Of a stretch of DNA of 64,000 nucleotides, positions 57,959 through 64,000 are shown piece after piece. The position numbers were made by a program, and so were the translations under genes. Every line of letters begins with the position of its first letter. The first letter of the stretch is position 1. The notes under the pieces were generated by a model that was not told where the DNA came from, did no database searches, and saw only the letters and a program-made list of their open reading frames with translations. Origin of the DNA: UBA2287 sp037442025 (GTDB lineage: Bacteria; Bacteroidota; Bacteroidia; Bacteroidales; Tenuifilaceae); contig JBBIRB010000005.1 of NCBI GenBank assembly GCA_037442025.1, positions 1-64,000 on the forward strand, written 5' to 3'.

Positions 57959-59395
57959 CTAGAATGGAATTCCCATTAACTTGGTTATAATTGGAGCTAG
58001 TTGAGTGTTGTCCAACTGCCCAACAAAAAACTCCTGACCAGCACCAATGGCATACAAAGGAACCTGACTGCCGGTATGGGAGTATGAGGTCCAACCAATT
58101 CCTGCCTTATTATTGAGTATGGCAATGGCTTGCATTGACACTGTTAACTCTGAACGGTAGTCTTCGTTTATCGATTTAGGCTTCTTCTTTTCGTAAAATT
58201 GATTGTGAAATGCTTTTTTAAGCAAAGCTACTTCCTGGTCGGTTAAAGGAACTTCGGATGAACCCAGCCCGAAATGCTTCTTAATCAACAGCATTACATC
58301 GTTAAAAAGTGGTTTACCTCCTTTGGCATTGGCCAGTTCTAGGAGCAAATTATCGAATCGTTCTTTTGAAACATTCTGTTTTAACAAAAGAGCAATATTA
58401 CTTTCATAACCATGTTCCCTTACCCCTAGCGACATGCCACCCGTTTCGTGGTCGGAAGTAACAATAATCAGGGTTTCTGTTGGGTGCTTTTTATAAAATT
58501 CGTAGGCCACCAATATGGCATCGGAAAAAGCGATTGTTTCGTGAATAACTGTGGCTGCATCGTTATCGTGGCAGGCCCAATCAATCTTTCCTCCTTCAAC
58601 CATCATGAAAAATCCTTTAGGGTTATAAACCACATCTATGCTCATTTGGGTCAATTGGGCAAGTGTTACTTCCGATGATTTTGCATCGATCCTGTACTGT
58701 AATGTACTTGAAGCGGCTGAATTAGGAGCAGTATAAACTATAGTTTGGTGGTTAGCAAGGTTATCGTCACTCAGGCTAAGCGAAGATGTAAACAAAACGC
58801 CATTATTTGCGCCCATTTCTATAAAGTTGCCGCGTGGGTTTTCAGATTTTTTTCCCATAGGATCGCGAAAGCCCCCTGAGGCAAAAAAGCGGAAACCTGA
58901 ATTTATAAGATCGTGTCCAATTTCATGGTACATATCGCGATTGGGCTGATGCGCATAGAATGCTGCGGGGGTGGCATGGTCGATACTTACACTTGATACC
59001 ACCCCAACCTGAAAGCCATTCCGATGGGCATAATGAGCAATTGAGAGCAGCGAGTCGGTGTGATCAGCATTCAATCCAATGGTTCCTGTAGATGTTTTAT
59101 TACCGCTGGCAATTGCCGTTCCGGCTGCTGCAGAGCACGTTATATATCTGGTTCCCGCAAAAGTTGTAACAAAGCCCGTTGCTGGAAAGGTTGTGAAACT
59201 CAAATGATAATTACCATTCGTTGAGTCGAGGGCAGCCAGGTAGGCCTGTGTAGCATTAACCTGTTGAATTCCCATTCCATCGCCAATAAATAAGAATACA
59301 TACTTTGGAGTTGGAACAAGATTTTTTTCTTGCGACGAGCAGCCAGCAAATGCAATAGCAATAACAACAATGAGGATTTTAATTAACTGTTTCAT
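57959..59395 (-). CDS. Alkaline phosphatase family lipoprotein
   Basis: Periplasmic or surface phosphomonoesterase of 478 residues, anchored by a lipobox FAGC (Cys near residue 19). Metal and catalytic residues seen: FLFIGDGMG (Asp of the Zn/Mg site), the nucleophile Ser in TCSAAAGTA near residue 88, the His in IDHATPAA, EGGKIDWACHDND (Glu/Asp/His), TSDHETGGMS (Asp-His) and the late SHTG His near 440. The residue before the nucleophile is Cys, where PhoA-type enzymes usually have Asp. No Pho regulon box was identified. Monocistronic, with its own terminator. Confidence 0.9.
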   Translation of the reverse strand: MKQLIKILIVVIAIAFAGCSSQEKNLVPTPKYVFLFIGDGMGIQQVNATQAYLAALDSTNGNYHLSFTTFPATGFVTTFAGTRYITCSAAAGTAIASGNKTSTGTIGLNADHTDSLLSIAHYAHRNGFQVGVVSSVSIDHATPAAFYAHQPNRDMYHEIGHDLINSGFRFFASGGFRDPMGKKSENPRGNFIEMGANNGVLFTSSLSLSDDNLANHQTIVYTAPNSAASSTLQYRIDAKSSEVTLAQLTQMSIDVVYNPKGFFMMVEGGKIDWACHDNDAATVIHETIAFSDAILVAYEFYKKHPTETLIIVTSDHETGGMSLGVREHGYESNIALLLKQNVSKERFDNLLLELANAKGGKPLFNDVMLLIKKHFGLGSSEVPLTDQEVALLKKAFHNQFYEKKKPKSINEDYRSELTVSMQAIAILNNKAGIGWTSYSHTGSQVPLYAIGAGQEFFVGQLDNTQLAPIITKLMGIPF

Positions 59396-59456
59396 TTATA
59401 AGAATTATTTACAGAAGAAACAATAGAAAAAATATAAGGTTTTGCAATTAGCAGTT

Positions 59457-59481
59457 AAAAAAAAGGGGCTTCTGCCCCTTT
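59457..59481 (-). terminator. Intrinsic terminator of the ExbB/ExbD operon
   Basis: AAAGGGGC (59462-59469) and GCCCCTTT (59474-59481) with loop TTCT. The A run before it gives a strong T run on the minus strand. Confidence 0.9.
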
Positions 59482-59503
59482 CTCATTATTTTGGATTAAA
59501 ACA

Positions 59504-59977
59504 TTACTCAAGTTTTTCGGTACGTTTTGCGGCGTAACTAATTTTAAGCGCGCTTGCCTTGCGTAGTTCCTGCTTCACATCGGTAACAATACCCATGCGG
59601 GTTTCCTCATCTACCTTAAGTGAAATGGTTAAGAAAGGCCTATCGTTTTCACCTAACGCATCGCGTTCGGATGAGATGAAATCGCGAATAGCATCGAGCG
59701 ATTTAAAACTATCGTTCAGTTGAATGCGGGGTTCAGTTCCATAAAGCCTCTGGTAACTGGTTGTTGGAGGCCCAATGTATATGTACGATACCAGCGACTT
59801 CTTTTCGAGTTTAACAACCTCGGTTGCTGAAGGAATCCTATTTTTTACAAACAGTTCCGTTTCGCGCAGTGTGGTGCTAACCATGAAAAAGAAGAGCAGC
59901 ATAAATACAATATCGGGGAGCGATGCGGTTGATATAGCCGGCATCTTGTTTTTTCCTTTACGTTCGAATTTTGCCAT
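59504..59977 (-). CDS. ExbD/TolR-family protein (second copy)
   Basis: Biopolymer-transport protein of 157 residues. A short basic N-terminus (KFERKGKNK) precedes one helix at about 20-42 with STASLPDIVFMLLFFFMVSTT, in which the membrane Asp (PDIVFML) is the conserved proton-path residue. A periplasmic domain follows. It starts within the stop codon of the preceding exbD (one-base overlap). Last gene of an ExbB-unknown-ExbD-ExbD operon, which powers TonB or another energised envelope process. Confidence 0.88.
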   Translation of the reverse strand: MAKFERKGKNKMPAISTASLPDIVFMLLFFFMVSTTLRETELFVKNRIPSATEVVKLEKKSLVSYIYIGPPTTSYQRLYGTEPRIQLNDSFKSLDAIRDFISSERDALGENDRPFLTISLKVDEETRMGIVTDVKQELRKASALKISYAAKRTEKLE

Positions 59978-60552
59978 TACTTTTTCCCTCCTACATTGGG
60001 TTCGGCCTCAGAAATACGCTGAGGAATTACTTTCTGAACTGCATCCTTTTGTTCCTCGGTAAGGTCCTTAAGGGACTTCCCAAATTTATTACGAGCAAGG
60101 TCCTCGCGAAGGTCGTTGTAAGCGGCTACCAGTTCGTTCTGCACCTTCATGTACATATTGTAAGATGTATTCCGGTCGTTTTGAAGCGAAATAACACCCT
60201 TACTTACCAATACTGTCCCAAAAAAGTCAACAACCACCTCAGTTCTTTCAGGCAAATTAGGATCGTCATTAGAATTTAGAATAAATTCCTTTGTTTTTTC
60301 CCTTAACGTAGAAATATCCATAGGTTGGCCCTCAACCAATAGCCTATCGCTCTTGTTAACAAGAACAGTGAAAATATTTCTTTGTTTAATATCAACTTGT
60401 TCTTGTTTGACATTCGGGTCGGGCATGGGTGGTAGCATCCTGGCCAAGCCGGTATCGACATTCATGGTTGTTGTAACCAGGAAGAAGATTAGTAGCAAGA
60501 ATGCTATATCGGCCATGGAACTCGCATTTATTTCTCCAAGTGGTCTAGCCAT
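59977..60552 (-). CDS. ExbD/TolR-family protein (first copy)
   Basis: ExbD-like protein of 191 residues. The N-terminal helix at about 10-32 has SMADIAFLLLIFFLVTTTM, with the conserved Asp. The periplasmic part is longer than in the second copy and includes NIFTVLVNKSDRLLVEGQ, then helices rich in Glu, Asn and Lys (VQNELVAAYNDLREDLARN) and a final QRISEAEPNVGGKK. It is preceded by the four-helix unknown gene (49-base gap) and overlaps the second exbD by one base. Confidence 0.88.
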   Translation of the reverse strand: MARPLGEINASSMADIAFLLLIFFLVTTTMNVDTGLARMLPPMPDPNVKQEQVDIKQRNIFTVLVNKSDRLLVEGQPMDISTLREKTKEFILNSNDDPNLPERTEVVVDFFGTVLVSKGVISLQNDRNTSYNMYMKVQNELVAAYNDLREDLARNKFGKSLKDLTEEQKDAVQKVIPQRISEAEPNVGGKK

Positions 60553-60601
60553 GATGAAATGTTATTAAATGAACCCCTGCCAGGCAGGGGTTCGTGTTAT
60601 A

Positions 60602-61036
60602 TTAACGTGAGAAAATGCTTCTAACTCCTGTAAAGAGCAGCAGAAATACAGCAACACCTGCTAGTAAATAGGTGGCAATAAGGCCCATGTCGGAATACAC
60701 CAAAACGCCAATGTTTGCAAAATTGGGGTTGGGGTTTGCGCTGCTAATATCCTTAATTGGGGTAGCATCGGCAAACATGTAACCAATGAGGAATACCAAA
60801 CCAATAATAGCAAGTCCACCTAGGGCCTTGAGAGCCTTTTTGGGGTATACAATCATGAAGATTATGGGGAAGAGCACTGCCAAGAATGCTGCTACCAGGG
60901 TTAATACGTAGGCCCAAACAATGAAAGGCGCCTCGTTAATGTAACCCAGAAAGAACAGCACGGCCAATGCCACCGAAATTACCATAATACTCCATGTGAA
61001 TACCTTAACCAATATTTTCACAATGTTTTCGGACAT
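60602..61036 (-). CDS. Four-helix membrane protein of the ExbB/ExbD operon
   Basis: Integral membrane protein of 144 residues with four hydrophobic segments at about 10-31, 38-60, 68-88 and 115-138. Between the third and fourth lies an extracytoplasmic loop with ATPIKDISSANPNPNFANI. The protein starts 6 bases after the ExbB stop. I recognise no named family. Its steady place between ExbB and ExbD in one transcript suggests a part or helper of that motor. Confidence 0.68.
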   Translation of the reverse strand: MSENIVKILVKVFTWSIMVISVALAVLFFLGYINEAPFIVWAYVLTLVAAFLAVLFPIIFMIVYPKKALKALGGLAIIGLVFLIGYMFADATPIKDISSANPNPNFANIGVLVYSDMGLIATYLLAGVAVFLLLFTGVRSIFSR

Positions 61037-61042
61037 GGCGTA

Positions 61043-61831
61043 TTACTTTTTAAGGTTATATTTCATTAGGATATCGATAAGCGAGATGGAAGCATCTTCC
61101 ATGTTATTAACCAGCTTGTCGATTTTAGAAACCAAATAGTTATAGAAGATTTGGAGAATAATAGCAACAATAAGACCGAATACTGTAGTAATAAGCGCAA
61201 CTTTAATACCACCGGCAACAAGTGATGGAGATATGTCGCCAGCCGCTTGAATTGCGTCGAATGCATCGATCATACCGATTACAGTACCCATAAACCCGAG
61301 CATAGGAGCCAAGGCAATGAACAGTGCAATCCAGGTAAGACCGCTCTCGAGTTGGCCCATTTGAACCGAACCGTAAGTAACTACCGATTTTTCAACCACA
61401 TCGATACCTTCGTTAGAACGGTCGAGACCTTGGTAGAAAATGCTGGCAACAGGACCACGTGTGTTGCGGCAAACCTCTTTTGCAGCCTCAATGCCACCTT
61501 GCTCCAAAGCAGCCTCAATTTTTTTCAGAAGTTTTTCGGTGTTGGTTGTGGCAAGGTTCAAATAAATAATTCTTTCAATTGCCAAGGCCAAACCAAGAAT
61601 AAGGGCCAAAAGAACGATACCCATGAATTCGGGACCACCCTCAATAAATTTGGTTTTAATTTGCTTGTGCATCGAAACTTCTTCGGCCTGTTTAACTGGA
61701 ACTTCGGCAACGGGAGCTTCAGTAACAACGGTGTCGGCCTGAGTAGCTGCTGCGTCCTGAGCATTAACGTAGGTAGATGTACTAAGTACAAGCATACCGG
61801 CAACCGCAAAAAAAGTTAGTAGTTTTCTCAT
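61043..61831 (-). CDS. MotA/TolQ/ExbB-family proton channel protein
   Basis: ExbB-like proton channel subunit of 262 residues. Unlike classical ExbB it has a signal-peptide-like N-terminus (about 1-25, YVNAQ), then an acidic Ala/Val-rich linker (about 26-60) before the first helix (about 68-90). The ExbB core shows GPVASIFYQGLDR, then ESGLTWIALFIALAPMLGFMGTVIGMIDAF and ALITTVFGLIVAIILQIFYNYL, holding the two channel helices with the conserved Thr and Gly residues. It is the first gene of the ExbB-unknown-ExbD-ExbD operon. Confidence 0.9.
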   Translation of the reverse strand: MRKLLTFFAVAGMLVLSTSTYVNAQDAAATQADTVVTEAPVAEVPVKQAEEVSMHKQIKTKFIEGGPEFMGIVLLALILGLALAIERIIYLNLATTNTEKLLKKIEAALEQGGIEAAKEVCRNTRGPVASIFYQGLDRSNEGIDVVEKSVVTYGSVQMGQLESGLTWIALFIALAPMLGFMGTVIGMIDAFDAIQAAGDISPSLVAGGIKVALITTVFGLIVAIILQIFYNYLVSKIDKLVNNMEDASISLIDILMKYNLKK

Positions 61832-61873
61832 TGTGTGATTACGTTTAATTATTACTATTGGTTTTTAGTTCAA

Positions 61874-61881
61874 CAAAAATA
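61874..61881 (-). promoter_or_regulatory. -7 element (TATTTTTG) for the ExbB/ExbD operon
   Basis: Exact TAnnTTTG match on the minus strand, 42 bases before the exbB ATG. A second match, TAAATTTG, lies just upstream at 61883-61890. Confidence 0.5.
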
Positions 61882-61905
61882 GCAAATTTATGATTTCAAA
61901 AATCG

Positions 61906-61993
61906 CGGAGAGAATGGGATTCGAACCCATGAAGCCCTTTTGGAGCTTACACACTTTCCAGGCGTGCGCCTTCGACCACTCGGCCATCTCTCC
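61906..61993 (-). tRNA. tRNA-Ser (GGA)
   Basis: An 88-base gene with the acceptor stem GGAGAGA/TCTCTCC, a long variable arm typical of tRNA-Ser, the T-loop GGTTCGAATCC and the anticodon loop CTGGAAA, so anticodon GGA reading UCC and UCU. The discriminator base is G, as expected for serine. CCA is not encoded. It stands alone between exbB and ansA on the same strand. Confidence 0.95.
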
Positions 61994-62040
61994 AATTTCG
62001 CACTCGAAATTCAGGGGCGAAAAATACAAAAAAATCTTTA

Positions 62041-63087
62041 TTAATAGCTAATTTGTGTTGTAATTTCTCCACTAATCGATTTTTTTACTTCTTCTTTTAA
62101 CTGCTCAAAAGGTAAATTTTTACCTAATAGAAACATGAGCTTCGCAACGGCTGCTTCAAAGGTAATATCGTTTCCGCCAATAACACCTGCCTTTTTTAGT
62201 TGCAACCCGTTGTCGTACTTATCCATGTCTACGCTACCGGCATGGCATTGGGTAACATTATAAACCAAAATACCCTTTTCAACTGCCTGTTTCACCCTTT
62301 TTAAAAACCACATTTGGTTGGGTGCATTGCCCGAACCGAAGGTTTCAACTATTAGTGCTTTAAGATTAGGGGTGCTTATTATTGAATCGACCAAACTAGC
62401 CGAAATGCCGGGAAAGAGTTTCATAACAGCAACATTTGTGTCGAGTTGCTTATGAACTTTTAATTCGCGTTTTGAGGTGCTATAGTGAATGAATGCGTAA
62501 TTATATTTTATTGAAATGCCTGCTTCGGCAAGGGGCGGATAGTTGTCGGACCGGAAAGCGTTAAAATGCTCGGCATTATGTTTGGTGGTTCGGTTGCCCC
62601 TGAAAAGCCGGTTTTCGAAGAAAATGGTAACTTCGGGCACCATGGGCTGCCCATTGCTTTGCGCAGCAGCAATTTCAATAGCACTTATAAGGTTCTCCTT
62701 TCCATCGGTTCTAAGCATACCAATAGGTAGCTGCGAGCCTGTAATAACTACGGGCTTATCGAGGTTCTCGAGCATAAAACTGAGCGCCGATGCGGTAAAC
62801 GACATGGTATCGGTTCCATGCAGGATTACAAAACCATTGTAGTGGTTGTAGTTCGACTCAATAATTGTAGCAAGTTCAACCCAAAATCCGGGATTGTTAT
62901 CGGATGAATCGATGGGAGGATTGAAAGAATGCGTATCGAGTTTAAACCCAAATTTTCGTAGTTCGGGCACCTCGGTCAAAATTTGATCGAAATTGAATGG
63001 GGCCAGCGCGCCCGTTTCGGGGTTCTGCTTCATACCTATGGTTCCGCCTGTGTAAATTATAAGTATGGAGGTTGAATGGGTTTGCAT
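62041..63087 (-). CDS. ansA: Type I L-asparaginase
   Basis: Cytosolic-type asparaginase of 348 residues with no signal peptide. The first active-site Thr is in IYTGGTIGMKQ (about residues 13-20). The second is HGTDTMSFTASAL (about 90-102), with the Thr-Asp pair. The Lys of the triad is in NRLFRGNRTTKHNA near residue 165. GSGNAPNQ and QCHAGSVDM near the C-terminus are typical of type I enzymes. It follows the TatD gene with only three bases between stop and ATG, one transcript. Confidence 0.93.
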   Translation of the reverse strand: MQTHSTSILIIYTGGTIGMKQNPETGALAPFNFDQILTEVPELRKFGFKLDTHSFNPPIDSSDNNPGFWVELATIIESNYNHYNGFVILHGTDTMSFTASALSFMLENLDKPVVITGSQLPIGMLRTDGKENLISAIEIAAAQSNGQPMVPEVTIFFENRLFRGNRTTKHNAEHFNAFRSDNYPPLAEAGISIKYNYAFIHYSTSKRELKVHKQLDTNVAVMKLFPGISASLVDSIISTPNLKALIVETFGSGNAPNQMWFLKRVKQAVEKGILVYNVTQCHAGSVDMDKYDNGLQLKKAGVIGGNDITFEAAVAKLMFLLGKNLPFEQLKEEVKKSISGEITTQISY

Positions 63088-63090
63088 AAG

Positions 63091-63867
63091 TTAAATACTT
63101 ACATTGAACAATTGGGCAGCATTCTGCGTGGTAATTCGTGCAATATCCCGAACCGTATGTCCATGAATTTGAGCTATTTTTGAAACTACATGTGGTAAGT
63201 AGGAACTTTCGTTTCGTTTTCCACGGTGGGGTGCAGGCGTTAAGTAGGGGGAATCGGTTTCGAGAACTATGTGTTCTAAATCCATTGCTTTTACTAACTC
63301 TGCAAGGCCACTATTTTTGTAGGTAACAACTCCGCCAATACCAACCAAAAAACCACCATAGCTGGCAATATGCTTGTAATGGTCGATAGTGCCCGAAAAA
63401 CTATGGAAAATCCCCCTCAGATTGGCATCGTTCTCCAAATCGATAATTTGTAAAACATCTGGAAATGCCTCCCTGGTATGAATTATTACAGGCAGGTTGA
63501 GTTGTTTGGCCAGTTGCACCTGCCTACGGAATACCAGTTTTTGCTGCTCAACGAAGGTTTTATCCCAGTACAAATCGATGCCCACCTCGCCAATACCATA
63601 AAACCTATGTTTTTTTAAATACGTTTCTACTTGCTCCAGTTCGTTCTCCCAGTTGCTTTTCACCGATGTGGGATGAAGCCCCATGAGGGGAAGAAACAGG
63701 TCGGGGGCTTGCTGTGCAACCGAAACAACTTTACCATGCGAAGTACTGTCGATGGCGGGTAAAACAATTTTTACTATCCCTGCCTCACGAGCACGCAGTG
63801 TTACATCGGACCTATCGGAATCGAATTCGGGTAAATAGAGGTGCGAATGGGTATCGAAGAGTTGCAC
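63091..63867 (-). CDS. TatD-family metal-dependent hydrolase
   Basis: TIM-barrel metal hydrolase of 258 residues from GTG 63867, giving MQLFDTHSHLY, the normal TatD beginning. A TTG at 63900 would add 11 residues and there is no in-frame ATG. Metal ligands: HSH in DTHSHLY, Glu in GEVGIDLYWD (about 92), His in VIIHTREAF (about 130), His in IFHSFSGT (about 155) and Asp in LETDSPYLTP (about 205). TatD proteins are 3'-5' exonucleases or deacylase-like hydrolases in nucleic-acid quality control. It is the first gene of the tatD-ansA pair. Confidence 0.9.
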   Translation of the reverse strand: MQLFDTHSHLYLPEFDSDRSDVTLRAREAGIVKIVLPAIDSTSHGKVVSVAQQAPDLFLPLMGLHPTSVKSNWENELEQVETYLKKHRFYGIGEVGIDLYWDKTFVEQQKLVFRRQVQLAKQLNLPVIIHTREAFPDVLQIIDLENDANLRGIFHSFSGTIDHYKHIASYGGFLVGIGGVVTYKNSGLAELVKAMDLEHIVLETDSPYLTPAPHRGKRNESSYLPHVVSKIAQIHGHTVRDIARITTQNAAQLFNVSI

Positions 63868-63914
63868 TATATGGTTTGAATTGGCCCTTTTACGGTGCAA
63901 ACTTAAGAAATGTT

Positions 63915-64000
63915 ATGAAAAGTAAAGGCATAAGTTTACTGAACCAGCGCGAAAAGTTTTCCGGGTTTACACTTAACAACGCCAGCAAACTCGAGGTTTA
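63915..64000 (+). CDS. Start of an unidentified gene, cut by the right edge
   Basis: ATG at 63915 opens a frame that stays open to the window end (28 codons: MKSKGISLLNQREKFSGFTL and so on). It is divergent from the TatD gene, with 47 bases between starts. Too short for identification. It may be a real gene because the window edge gives it no stop and codon use looks normal. Confidence 0.35.
   Translation, partial: MKSKGISLLNQREKFSGFTLNNASKLEV

Noticed and set aside
61247..61819. 190-codon plus-strand frame opposite exbB
   Set aside because: Shadow of the ExbB channel gene, Cys/Asn-rich with no recognisable domain.
61906..61993. tRNA-Ser as an attachment site for a mobile element
   Set aside because: No partial duplicate of its 3' end and no integrase gene is present in the window.

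Overview
The window is chromosomal DNA from a member of the Bacteroidota, most like the order Bacteroidales. The evidence is the recurring TAnnTTTG promoter element, a type IX secretion (type B) sorting domain, fused DAHP synthase-chorismate mutase, fused CcsB-CcsA, RagB-free but strongly envelope-oriented gene content, and a Na+-pumping methylmalonyl-CoA decarboxylase operon typical of propionate-forming anaerobes. Cytochrome bd oxidase indicates tolerance or use of low oxygen. No integrase, transposase, phage gene, rRNA or CRISPR array is visible. Most of the window is ordinary housekeeping DNA with short gaps and many good intrinsic terminators.

Layout. 1-3010: topoisomerase IV (parC cut by the left edge, parE). 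3239-9482: exported M28 peptidase, grpE-dnaJ, a two-gene ABC exporter, purS. 9486-13560, minus strand: DAHP synthase/chorismate mutase, then a cytochrome bd operon cydA-cydB plus a 40-residue membrane ORF that looks like CydX. 13800-25274: T9SS-sorted PKD protein, AI-2E family permease, DMT transporter, an EF-G paralog with altered GTPase motifs, a cytidylate-kinase-like protein, cyclophilin, a long PurF-type enzyme, SPOR and LEA2 proteins, miaB. 25319-26839: a histone-H1-like AT-hook protein, a 570-base AT-rich gap carrying an elaborate set of inverted repeats, and a tiny lipoprotein. 26913-44300: aspS, tadA, TPR protein, U32 protein, methyltransferase, ccsBA, ffh, folD, a barrel protein, a ParA/ribbon-helix-helix pair, relA with a degenerate hydrolase domain, tcdA. 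44615-48663: methylmalonyl-CoA epimerase and the decarboxylase sodium pump. 48802-51305: unknown exported protein, class IV aminotransferase, SiaC-like protein. 51306-57567: an AAG microsatellite and a six-gene minus-strand operon of secreted proteins (LPP20-like, DUF6175-like, outer-membrane barrel). 57568-64000: a gap with a long perfect palindrome and a possible dtd remnant, alkaline phosphatase, ExbB/ExbD operon, tRNA-Ser, asparaginase, TatD nuclease, and the start of another gene.

The most interesting pieces are the six-gene envelope operon of unknown role, the EF-G paralog lacking the catalytic switch II histidine, the unannotated CydX-like ORF behind cydB, and the three-element alternative-pairing structure at 26395-26530. 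Assignments rest on motif reading by eye. No alignment or database search was run.
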